DNA of 43,649 nt from Acidobacteriota bacterium (lineage in GTDB: Bacteria; Acidobacteriota; Vicinamibacteria; Fen-336), in the NCBI GenBank assembly GCA_022340545.1, contig JAJDNV010000197.1:1-43649 (forward strand), read 5' to 3'. The notes below the pieces were generated by a model. That model had not been told where the DNA came from and made no database searches. It saw only the letters and a list, made by a program, of their open reading frames with translations. Of the stretch, positions 17,460-23,969 are shown in pieces. The position numbers and the translations under genes were made by a program. The stretch's first letter is position 1. Each line of letters begins with the position of its first letter.

Positions 17460-18458
17460 ATGAGGCCTGCACTCCGGCTCGCAAAGAACTACGGAACGGT
17501 CCTGGCTTTCGTTCTGCTCTGCGTCCTGGTGGGTCTCGCCTGTCAGTGCCGGGTCATGAAGGGGCAGTGGGAAGAGAACGTCTTCTTCACGCCTGAGAAC
17601 TTCATGCTGATCCTGTATCAGATCTCCATCAACGGCATTCTCGCGATCGGTATGACCTTCGTCGTGATCTCGGGCGGCATCGACCTGTCGGTCGGCTCGG
17701 TATTGGCCTTTGCCGGCATGCTTGCCGCGTCCTTTTCCACCAGCTCGACCACCGTGACGCCATGGAGTGGAACCTACACACTCGCGGTGCCGATCCTGTT
17801 TGCCCTGGCGGGAGGAGTCGTTTGCGGCGCGTTCAATGGTTGGGTTGTCTCCCGGTTCCGGATTCAGCCTTTCATCGCAACGCTCGGAATGCTCCTCGCC
17901 GCACGGGGAGCAACGATGGCCCTCACCGGAGGCAATCCGATCTCATCGCTCGACGCTCGCCTGCGGTGGCTCGGAACTGGCAGAATCTGGAACGTCCCCG
18001 TCCCCATCGTCATCTTCGTGATCGTGTTCGCCGTCGCCTGGGTCATTCTCAACAGAACCGTTCTCGGGCGCTATGTCTACGCAGTCGGTGGAAATGAGAG
18101 GAGTGCCCGAACCTCCGGCATCAAGACCGGACAGATCAAGATCTGGGTCTATGTCATCTCCGGCCTTCTTGCCGGTGTGGCGGGGATCATCCTGACCGCC
18201 AAGACGGGATCCGGCCAGACAAACGCCGGGAGCTCGTACGAGCTCGACGCCATTGCCGCCGCCGTCATCGGGGGGACCAGCTTGTCCGGCGGCGTCGGCA
18301 GGTTGTCGGGGACACTGTTCGGGGCGTTGATCATGGGTGTGATGAACAACGGCTTGGACATCCTGGGGGTTGAAAGCTACTACCAGTTGATCATCAAGGG
18401 CGCGCTCATCCTCACGGCCGTGATCATCGATCCCTCGCGCAAGGCGGCGGATTCCTGA
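17460..18458 (+). CDS. Sugar ABC transporter permease, RbsC type
   Basis: A 332-residue inner-membrane protein of the BPD_transp_2 family with about 8-10 hydrophobic helices. Recognisable segments are the ISGGIDLSVGSV loop, GGVVCGAFNGWVVSRFRIQPFIATLG (quote by parts CGAFNGWVV and QPFIATLG), the YAVGGNERSAR coupling region and the C-terminal AAAVIGGTSLSGGVGRLSGT segment. All are typical of RbsC/XylH permeases. Only one permease gene is present, so it would act as a homodimer with the RbsA-like ATPase. The spacing of 10 bases from the ATPase stop and 34 bases to the binding protein supports one transcript. Confidence 0.92.
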   Translation: MRPALRLAKNYGTVLAFVLLCVLVGLACQCRVMKGQWEENVFFTPENFMLILYQISINGILAIGMTFVVISGGIDLSVGSVLAFAGMLAASFSTSSTTVTPWSGTYTLAVPILFALAGGVVCGAFNGWVVSRFRIQPFIATLGMLLAARGATMALTGGNPISSLDARLRWLGTGRIWNVPVPIVIFVIVFAVAWVILNRTVLGRYVYAVGGNERSARTSGIKTGQIKIWVYVISGLLAGVAGIILTAKTGSGQTNAGSSYELDAIAAAVIGGTSLSGGVGRLSGTLFGALIMGVMNNGLDILGVESYYQLIIKGALILTAVIIDPSRKAADS

Positions 18459-18492
18459 GAATGAAGCCTTCAGTCGACGACACGGAGAGTCC

Positions 18493-19503
18493 ATGAAGAA
18501 GCGACTCCTGTTGCTCGCTGCGAGCGGGACTGTATTGACTTCATGCCTGCTGTTCGAAGCGGCGCCCGCTCCGACGAAGGTGAAGATCGCCGTGCTCATG
18601 TACGGCCACAAGGCGGAGTTCGTCCAGATGATGGTGCGTCATGGCAAGCAGCATCCTGCCGTGACCAGCGGCCTGGCCGCGTTGACCTTCTATGACGGCC
18701 GCTACGACCCGGCCGTGCAGAACGACCAGGCACAGCTGGCCATCAACCTGAAATACGATGCCATCATCGTGAACCCGATGGACTTCGAGGCCAACATCGA
18801 TGTGGTGACAAAAGCCAATGCGGCACACATCCCCGTGATTGTCACCAACGCCCGCCTGGATACCCAGGAGATGACTTCCGCAGTGGATTCAGATGACGTT
18901 CTCGGCGGCTACATGGAGGCCAGGAGCGTCCTGCAGGAGCTCGGCTGCAAGGGCAACGTGGTGATCATCGAGGGTCCCAAAGGGGGTTCCGGCGAGATCC
19001 AACGGGGACAAGGCAACGAAAAGGCCATCTCCGAATGCCCTCCGGGAGCTGTGAGAATCCTGGAACGAAAGACCGCCAACTGGTCACGTTCGGAAGCGAT
19101 GGACCTGATGCAGAACTGGCTGCAGAAGCATAGAGGCCGAATCAACGGTGTCATCGCCCAGAACGACGAGATGGCATTGGGCAGCATTGAGGCGATCAAG
19201 GCGGCCGGGCTGAATGTTCACGACTATGCAATCGCCGGTATCGACGGTGTGTCCGATGCCCTCAACGCGGTCAAACGCGGCGAGATGACCTCCATTCTGC
19301 AGGACGCCAAAGGCCAGATGCAGGCCAGCATCGACATCGCAATCCGTGCAGTCCTTGGGCCAGGCTATCTGCCGATGTCTGCGATCTGGAAACAATACGA
19401 AGAGGACATGGAGTGGAACAGCGGTCAGTCGAAGCACTACCTCGTTCCCTGGACGATCGTGACACCCACGAACGTCGACGGATTGCTGGAGAGCCGCAAG
19501 TAG
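18493..19503 (+). CDS. Sugar-binding lipoprotein, RbsB-like periplasmic binding fold
   Basis: A 336-residue protein with a GGAGAG ribosome site before ATG 18493. The signal ends in an LTSC lipobox, so it is anchored to the membrane rather than free. The mature part is a type I periplasmic binding protein (Peripla_BP_4): VKIAVLMYGHKAEFVQMM, the NLKYDAIIVNPMDF segment, AAHIPVIVTNARLD, a GNVVIIEGPKGGSGEIQRG hinge region, INGVIAQNDEMALG and DYAIAGIDGVSDALNAV. These segments define the RbsB family. The ligand is probably a monosaccharide or polyol but is not readable from sequence. It follows the permease, so the operon order is ATPase, permease, binding protein. Confidence 0.9.
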   Translation: MKKRLLLLAASGTVLTSCLLFEAAPAPTKVKIAVLMYGHKAEFVQMMVRHGKQHPAVTSGLAALTFYDGRYDPAVQNDQAQLAINLKYDAIIVNPMDFEANIDVVTKANAAHIPVIVTNARLDTQEMTSAVDSDDVLGGYMEARSVLQELGCKGNVVIIEGPKGGSGEIQRGQGNEKAISECPPGAVRILERKTANWSRSEAMDLMQNWLQKHRGRINGVIAQNDEMALGSIEAIKAAGLNVHDYAIAGIDGVSDALNAVKRGEMTSILQDAKGQMQASIDIAIRAVLGPGYLPMSAIWKQYEEDMEWNSGQSKHYLVPWTIVTPTNVDGLLESRK

Positions 19504-19562
19504 AGCAGGCAGACTGACCCCTTCTCGAAACGACCCGGGATGTCGTGGACGGCCAAGCCAAG

Positions 19563-21098
19563 ATGAAGAATCTCGTCGTCGGGCTTGACAGCAGCACCAC
19601 TGCCACCAAAGCCATTGCCTGGAGACGCGACGGCACGATCGCCGGGCATGGCCGCAGCCCCATCCCTCTACTCAGCCCGGGTCACAACCGCTACGAGCAG
19701 GACCCCGAAGACTGGTGGCGTTCCGCCTGCGGCGCTCTACAGGGACTGTTCCAGAAAGTTGCGCCCAGCGATGTGGCCGCCATCGCGATCGCCAATCAAC
19801 GCGAGACCTTCGTGCCTCTCGGGCAGGACGGCCATCCGGTGCGGCCAGCAATCGTGTGGCTTGACCAGCGCTGTGAAGAGGAGGTGGCCTGGCTCGCCGG
19901 CCGCGTCGGCAGCGAGAGGATTCACCAGATCACCGGCAAGCCCCCTGACATGGGGCCCGTGGCCTACCGCATCGCCTGGATGCTGCGGCACGAGAAGGGG
20001 CTGTTCGAGCGCACTGTCATGTTTGCCGACGTCCATGCCTATCTGGCGCGGCGTCTCACCGGCACCTTTCAGACGAGCTGGGCGAGCGCAGATCCCTTGG
20101 GCATGTTCGATCTGGAGGAGGAGGCCTGGTCGCCGGAGATACTGAGCGCACTCGATCTCTCGCGGGAACGGCTGCCGCAAGCCGCGTGCCCTGGAACTGT
20201 CATTGGCACCGTGGGTGAGTCGGCTGCCGCCACGACTGGCCTCCACCCCGGCACTCTGGTCGTGGCTGGCGGAGGAGACGGACAAGCCGCGGGCCTCGCT
20301 GTCAACTCTCTCTCTCGGGAACGCGCCTACCTCAATCTAGGAACTGCGGTCGTATCGGGTGTCTACTCGAACGAGTACCGCATCGGAAGAGCGTGGAGGA
20401 CGATGGGAAGCTGTACCGGACGAGGTTTCTACCTCGAAACCAGCCTGCGGGCCGGAACGTTTCTCACCGACTGGTTTGCACACCACGTGTGCCAGGCCGC
20501 AGAGGGTGACCGGAGCATCTTCGAGCAGCTCGAAGCCGAAGCGGCGGCGGTCCCAATCGGTAGTGGCGGACTCCTCACCCTGCCCTACTGGGGCGCCGTC
20601 ATGACGCCGTATTGGGATCCTCGAGCCCGCGGATGCTTCGTGGGGCTCAGTGGATCTCACCGCAGAGGCCAGCTGTATCGGTCGCTCCTGGAGGGTATCG
20701 CCCTGGAGCAGGCTCTCGTCACCGGCATGATAGAAGACGCAACCGGCATGCGGGCGAAGGAATTCGTCGCCATTGGCGGCGGGGCCGCGAGCGATCTGTG
20801 GTGTCAGATCATGGCCGATGCGACTGCCACGACCGTGCGCCGGTCTCGGACCGTAGAAGCTTCGAGTCTCGGGGCGGCCATTTGTGCGGCCGCCGGTGCG
20901 GGCTGGTACAGCAATGCGGTGGAAGCGGCCGAAGCGATGAGCGACAACACCCTCCGTGACACGCAGCCCTCAAGCGAAGCTTGCGCACGATACGCCGAGC
21001 TGTTCGGAATCTACCGCGAGCTCTATCCCACTCTCCGCGAGACCTTCTCGAAGCTGTCGCAGTTCAGGCCGGAGAAGAGCCGCGAGACACGAGGATAG
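19563..21098 (+). CDS. FGGY-family carbohydrate kinase
   Basis: A 511-residue cytoplasmic kinase. The N-terminal phosphate-1 loop VGLDSSTTATKAIAW and the WLDQRCEEEVAWL segment mark the FGGY fold. The C-terminal domain has the LNLGTA, LTLPYWGAVMTPYWDPRARG, LLEGIALEQALV and FVAIGGGAASDLWCQIMAD segments, the last being the family signature around the adenosine site. The closest general resemblance is to xylulokinases, but the substrate cannot be fixed. I prefer ATG 19563 to an in-frame GTG at 19545; neither has a strong ribosome site. The gene lies 59 bases after the binding protein, implying phosphorylation of the imported sugar. No isomerase, dehydrogenase or regulator accompanies it. Confidence 0.88.
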   Translation: MKNLVVGLDSSTTATKAIAWRRDGTIAGHGRSPIPLLSPGHNRYEQDPEDWWRSACGALQGLFQKVAPSDVAAIAIANQRETFVPLGQDGHPVRPAIVWLDQRCEEEVAWLAGRVGSERIHQITGKPPDMGPVAYRIAWMLRHEKGLFERTVMFADVHAYLARRLTGTFQTSWASADPLGMFDLEEEAWSPEILSALDLSRERLPQAACPGTVIGTVGESAAATTGLHPGTLVVAGGGDGQAAGLAVNSLSRERAYLNLGTAVVSGVYSNEYRIGRAWRTMGSCTGRGFYLETSLRAGTFLTDWFAHHVCQAAEGDRSIFEQLEAEAAAVPIGSGGLLTLPYWGAVMTPYWDPRARGCFVGLSGSHRRGQLYRSLLEGIALEQALVTGMIEDATGMRAKEFVAIGGGAASDLWCQIMADATATTVRRSRTVEASSLGAAICAAAGAGWYSNAVEAAEAMSDNTLRDTQPSSEACARYAELFGIYRELYPTLRETFSKLSQFRPEKSRETRG

Positions 21099-21110
21099 CT
21101 TCCGCGCAAT

Positions 21111-21129
21111 GGGCGGCGGAGCGCCGCCC
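21111..21129 (+). terminator. GC-rich hairpin after the kinase gene
   Basis: GGGCGGCG, loop GAG, CGCCGCCC forms a perfect 8-bp stem 12 bases after the kinase stop. There is no T-run, so intrinsic termination is doubtful. It may terminate with Rho, protect the 3' end or serve the convergent CBS gene. Its last two bases overlap the right 29-bp repeat. Confidence 0.45.
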
Positions 21130-21156
21130 GCCTCACCCGCCGTCTTTGGAGCGGGC
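21128..21156. repeat. Right 29-bp direct repeat, at the 3' end of the CBS gene
   Basis: Identical to 15644-15672 except for one base. It covers the last codons and stop of the CBS gene (minus strand) plus 5 bases beyond. Inside it CCCGC and GCGGG form short inverted arms about a 10-base centre, loosely like the core of a tyrosine-recombinase site. Confidence 0.9.
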
Positions 21157-21663
21157 TTCCAGGTCCGGGAGCGGCGGGAGGTTGATGACGTGGCTGGGCA
21201 GGAGAGACACGATGTAGTCGACGACCTCGCGCTGCGAGAGGATGCCCACGAGCGCCCCTTTCTCGTCCACGATGGGCACGTTCCGGAAGCCGCCCACCGC
21301 CATCCGATTCAGGGCGAAGGCAACCCCGTCGTCGAGCCGTAGCGTCTCGGGGTCCGGCGTCATGACCTCCTCAATGGCGCGGTCGAGGTCGATCCCGGCC
21401 GCGACCACGCGCCGCATGAGGTCGCGCTCGGTGAAGATGCCCACCGCCTGGCCGTCCCTCTCCACGAGGACCGCGCCGAGCTTCTGCTCGAGCATCAGGT
21501 GGACCGCAGCGCGGATGGTACCCATCTCCCGCAGCGTGGCCGCCGGCTTCGGCGCCAGGTCCTCGATGGTCGCTTCGAGGATCGCCTGGCCGAGGCTCTC
21601 CTCTTCCCGCTCGTACTGGCCGGGCTCGTCTTCGTAGGCCTCGTCGAACTCGCTCGTGCCCAT
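21133..21663 (-). CDS. Tandem CBS-domain protein
   Basis: A 176-residue cytoplasmic protein read from ATG 21663, which has an AGGTG ribosome site; an in-frame upstream extension is non-conserved leader. An acidic N-terminus (residues 1-30) precedes two CBS motifs. CBS1 covers about 35-95 (TIRAAVHLMLEQKLGAVLV, VGIFTERDLMRRVV), and CBS2 about 98-155 (VMTPDPETLRLDDGVAFAL, FRNVPIVDEKGALVGILSQRE). Paired CBS motifs bind adenosine nucleotides and regulate a partner; stand-alone proteins like this are often sensors of energy state. The final residues ARSKDGG lie in the 29-bp repeat shared with 15644-15672, so this 3' end is the likely insertion target of the adjacent cassette. Confidence 0.9.
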   Translation of the reverse strand: MGTSEFDEAYEDEPGQYEREEESLGQAILEATIEDLAPKPAATLREMGTIRAAVHLMLEQKLGAVLVERDGQAVGIFTERDLMRRVVAAGIDLDRAIEEVMTPDPETLRLDDGVAFALNRMAVGGFRNVPIVDEKGALVGILSQREVVDYIVSLLPSHVINLPPLPDLEARSKDGG

Positions 21664-21801
21664 GGGACACCTCAGCGCCGAGAAAAAACCCTTTGTTCTG
21701 TTCAGGACGATTGCCCGTATCTTACGCTCAGCCCCAACGACAACACAAGGGGGGCGGGCCAACGAGCTGACAGAGTTTGACTTGAGGGGGGCTCCGCTCG
21801 C

Positions 21802-21831
21802 TTGACGCCGGCGGCCCCGACCCACTACACT
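21802..21831 (+). promoter_or_regulatory. Strong sigma70-like promoter upstream of the cold-shock gene
   Basis: TTGACG (21802-21807) and TACACT (21826-21831) are separated by 18 bases. Transcription would start near 21838-21840. It is among the best -35/-10 matches in the window and fits an abundant cold-shock transcript. Confidence 0.6.
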
Positions 21832-21838
21832 GGTTACC

Positions 21839-21902
21839 AGCTAGTCGGCGTTGCTTTGGCGTTAGCACAGAGGGTCGCCCGCAGTGGGCGGCCTTTTTGT
21901 TT
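21839..21902 (+). ncRNA. Short terminated leader: attenuator or small RNA upstream of csp
   Basis: From the predicted start near 21839 about 60 bases are transcribed before a hairpin that looks like an intrinsic terminator. No open reading frame of note lies in it. If it terminates, most transcripts would be a 60-nt RNA and the downstream cold-shock gene would need read-through, as expected for a temperature-controlled attenuator. This is an inference from layout only. Confidence 0.4.
21873..21898 (+). terminator. Intrinsic terminator-like hairpin in the csp leader
   Basis: GGTCGCCC, loop GCAGT, GGGCGGCC (one G-T pair) is followed at once by TTTTTG. An 8-bp GC-rich stem plus five Ts is the standard intrinsic terminator form. 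It lies between the strong promoter and the cold-shock start codon, 59 bases upstream of the latter. Confidence 0.65.
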
Positions 21903-21956
21903 GTGGACGTGCAGGGTACGTGGCGACGGGCACGGGCCAAGGAGGCCTGCACGTAC

Positions 21957-22160
21957 ATGATCGAAGGTAGTGTGAAGTGGTTCAACGAGTCCAAGGGTTT
22001 CGGTTTTCTTTCCCAGGAGGGTGGGCCGGACGTTTTCGTGCATCACTCGGAGATCCGGGCCGATGGGTACCGCAGCCTGAACGAGGGTGAGAAGGTGAGC
22101 TTCGAGGTCGTCGACAGCCCCAAGGGGCCGCGCGCGGCCAACGTCACCCGCATCTCCTAG
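21957..22160 (+). CDS. Cold-shock protein, CspA family
   Basis: A 67-residue protein, the standard length of a single cold-shock domain. ATG 21957 has a strong AAGGAGG ribosome site 11 bases upstream. RNP1 is GFGFLSQ (KGFGFLS) and RNP2 is DVFVHHSEI, both intact, and the protein begins with the diagnostic GSVKWFNESKGFGF stretch. The end GPRAANVTRI is also canonical. These proteins bind single-stranded RNA and DNA and melt RNA structure at low temperature. The gene has a strong promoter, a hairpin-containing leader of about 118 bases and its own terminator, so it is a single-gene unit. Confidence 0.95.
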   Translation: MIEGSVKWFNESKGFGFLSQEGGPDVFVHHSEIRADGYRSLNEGEKVSFEVVDSPKGPRAANVTRIS

Positions 22161-22184
22161 CGGACTCCGTCGAATTCACACCGA

Positions 22185-22215
22185 CGCCCGGGGCCACCAA
22201 GGCTCCGGGCGTTTT
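22185..22215 (+). terminator. Intrinsic terminator of the cold-shock gene
   Basis: CGCCCGGGGCC, loop ACCAA, GGCTCCGGGCG (one mismatch) followed by TTTT and then CCCTTT. It lies 25 bases after the csp stop codon. Confidence 0.75.
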
Positions 22216-22253
22216 CCCTTTCCGGAGGTCTGGTCGCTCGGTGGTGCGCCCCG

Positions 22254-23105
22254 TCAGTGGTGCCGGTCGTGAATCCAGGTCAGGACGTCGCTCATCACGA
22301 CCTCGCGGTCCGGCTCATTGAAGATCTCGTGAAAGAGGCCGGGATAGATCTTGAGCTGCTTGTCGTTCACCTGAAGTCGTGAAAACAGCTCTTCGCTGCC
22401 ACGCGGGTCCACCACCGAGTCGGCGCCGCCGTGCAGGACCAGCGTGGGTGTCTCGACCTTGCCGGCATCCGAGAATCCGGCCTGCCCCGCCTCCATCGCG
22501 GCCAGGCCCAGCCCGGTTGTCAGATGCCGGGGGATCCGCGGGTCGGTCTCGTAGCGACGGACCACGTCCGGGTCACGCGAAAGCTGGCGCGCCTTGATGA
22601 GCCCGGGCACCGGCGTGGTGGACGAGAGCTTGTTGACCTGCCGGAGCAGCCAGACCACCGGCCCCGGCGGAGCGATGGCCGCCTTCAAGGCGGCGCCGGA
22701 GAGGATCAGGCCCCGCAGCGGGGTCCCCCGGGTCTCGGCATAGCGAAGGGCGATCAGCCCGCCGAGGGAGTGGCCGACAAGGAAGACTCGCTCCGAGTGG
22801 GACTGCACGTGCTGCAGCAAGACGTCCAGGTCCTCGAGGTAGGACTCGAAGGACGGAATCCAGACGCGCCGTCCCTCGCTCTGGCCGTGTCCGCGCAGGT
22901 CCATCACCGAGACGCCGAGGCCGCGATCGGCAAAGAACTTCCCAACGTCATGGTAGCGATCGGAGTGCTCGGCCACGCCGTGAACGAGCACGATCTGGGC
23001 CGGAGCGTCCGGAACGAGCCTCTCGAGGTAGTGGAGCCGGAGACCGTCGGACGAGGTGAGCGAGCCTTCCTCGACCGAGGTTCCTGCGACGGGCATCGAG
23101 GGCAT
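22254..23105 (-). CDS. Alpha/beta hydrolase, monoacylglycerol lipase-like (Hydrolase_4)
   Basis: A 283-residue protein from ATG 23105, which has a GGAGGGGG ribosome site. The oxyanion-hole motif is LVHGVAEHSDRY, a hallmark of the monoacylglycerol lipase/lysophospholipase group. The nucleophile elbow is GHSLGG (S113), the acid is D229 in HGGADSVVDP and the base is H259 in PGLFHEIFNE, so the catalytic triad is complete. A cap region lies at about 140-215. No signal peptide is seen, so it is probably cytoplasmic and acts on monoacylglycerols or similar esters. It is preceded by the SnoaL-like lipoprotein gene on the same strand with a 28-base gap, suggesting one transcript. Confidence 0.88.
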   Translation of the reverse strand: MPSMPVAGTSVEEGSLTSSDGLRLHYLERLVPDAPAQIVLVHGVAEHSDRYHDVGKFFADRGLGVSVMDLRGHGQSEGRRVWIPSFESYLEDLDVLLQHVQSHSERVFLVGHSLGGLIALRYAETRGTPLRGLILSGAALKAAIAPPGPVVWLLRQVNKLSSTTPVPGLIKARQLSRDPDVVRRYETDPRIPRHLTTGLGLAAMEAGQAGFSDAGKVETPTLVLHGGADSVVDPRGSEELFSRLQVNDKQLKIYPGLFHEIFNEPDREVVMSDVLTWIHDRHH

Positions 23106-23133
23106 CCACCCCCTCCGGCGGGGCTCGGAGGGG

Positions 23134-23640
23134 CTACTCGGTTGCCGAGCCCTCAGGCGGATCCGACACCGGCGCGTCCACCGCGACCTTCCACTCGCCG
23201 ACCGCGTTCTTCCTCCAGACGTCCACGTATTGACCGTTCTGGCTCACCGCGTTCCCGTCCGGGCCGCTCATCGTCAGGCTGTAGGAGCCGATGTCGTAGG
23301 CGAGATCTCCGGATCGGGCGACCACGACCTCGTCGGGCGCAAACGAAAGGCTGAAGTTCGGGTCGCTCATCATGCCGCTGACCCCCTCCTTGAGAGCCGC
23401 CATCCCGCGGGCGTCGGGTGCGTTCTCCAGCAGGAGGATGCCCTCGTCGGCGTAGAAGGAGGCGAACTTCGCGGCGTCCTTCGCCTCGGCCGCCGCCGCC
23501 CATTGCTTGAGGGCCGCCCGGAGCGCGGCCTCGTCGGCGGCGCGGTTGTCGGGCGGCGCCGCGGGCGCCGGGGCCTCGGCCACGCACCCCGCGAGGGCCA
23601 GTGCGCCGATGAGGGCAACGTGTCGACTGAGCCTTGTCAT
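23134..23640 (-). CDS. SnoaL/DUF4440-like lipoprotein
   Basis: A 168-residue protein with a GGGGAGG ribosome site. The signal ends in an ALAGC lipobox, followed by an Ala/Pro-rich linker. The mature part is a cone-shaped NTF2-like domain of the DUF4440/SnoaL type: ALKQWAAAAEAKDAAKFASFYADEG (quote by parts ALKQWAAA and FASFYADEG), then a SGDLAYDIGSYSLTM strand and DVWRKNAVGEWKVAVDAP at the end. Such domains bind or convert small ligands, or simply serve as dimer modules; no catalytic set can be assigned. It lies directly upstream of the alpha/beta hydrolase. Confidence 0.82.
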   Translation of the reverse strand: MTRLSRHVALIGALALAGCVAEAPAPAAPPDNRAADEAALRAALKQWAAAAEAKDAAKFASFYADEGILLLENAPDARGMAALKEGVSGMMSDPNFSLSFAPDEVVVARSGDLAYDIGSYSLTMSGPDGNAVSQNGQYVDVWRKNAVGEWKVAVDAPVSDPPEGSATE

Positions 23641-23969
23641 GAGTATTCCTCCCCGAGTGCTGCGCCGGCCATTCGGCTGGCCTGGGGCGGATTCTATCCC
23701 GGGACGGCGGCGACGCGGTGAGCGTCACCCTGGCTTTCGAGCCATGAGGACCGCGGCGCCGCGTCCGAAACGGTAGGCGCCGTAGCCCCGTCGCAGCACG
23801 GCACAGAGACCGGACATCGACGGAGATTGTAGCTGCCGGTCCCGTAGCGAAGGAGACGAGAGGTTCCGTCAGCGGTGCGAGCGCATGTCGTCGATGCCCG
23901 CCGCGAGCGTGTCTCGCCAGGCGGCCTCGACAGACTCCTGGGACATGGGGATGGCCCAGGGATATCCGG
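23641..23969. other. 329-base region between M56 gene end and lipoprotein start
   Basis: No confident gene. Two very short minus-strand frames are present. One is the 30-residue frame listed separately at 23725-23817. The other is a 25-residue frame at 23869-23946 without a ribosome site. I see no T-rich terminator after the M56 gene. Confidence 0.4.
23725..23817 (-). CDS. Possible leaderless 30-residue microprotein
   Basis: An ATG-to-TGA frame of 31 codons on the minus strand. The predicted peptide is basic and glycine-rich with an RRGYGAYRFGRG core, a short AAVLMA hydrophobic stretch and a KPG end. A TACAAT box (complement of 23826-23831) ends 8 bases before the ATG, and there is no ribosome site, the same geometry as other putatively leaderless genes here. 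It could equally be a chance frame. Confidence 0.25.
   Translation of the reverse strand: MSGLCAVLRRGYGAYRFGRGAAVLMARKPG

Larger units (their letters stand above)
15644..21156. mobile_element. Candidate integrated sugar-uptake cassette, 5.5 kb, bounded by 29-bp direct repeats
   Basis: The segment lies between two 29-bp direct repeats (15644-15672 and 21128-21156) and holds a complete four-gene plus-strand operon. Its base composition from about 15780 to 21100 is visibly less GC-rich than either flank, with many more A/T-ending codons. The right repeat is the 3' end of an intact CBS-domain gene, the usual geometry for site-specific integration that restores the target gene. No recombinase, transposase or terminal inverted repeat is present. 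It could be a recombinase-free passenger, a decayed island, or a recombination product. Acquisition by transfer is an inference. Confidence 0.55.

Noticed and set aside
15965-21098. Assignment of the cassette as an Lsr autoinducer-2 system
   Set aside because: The order and the FGGY kinase are suggestive, but there is only one permease, no LsrF/LsrG or LsrR, and the binding protein looks RbsB-like.
21111-21129. The hairpin after the kinase as an inverted-repeat terminus of a transposon
   Set aside because: No matching inverted copy lies near 15644, so it is more likely a transcript-end hairpin.
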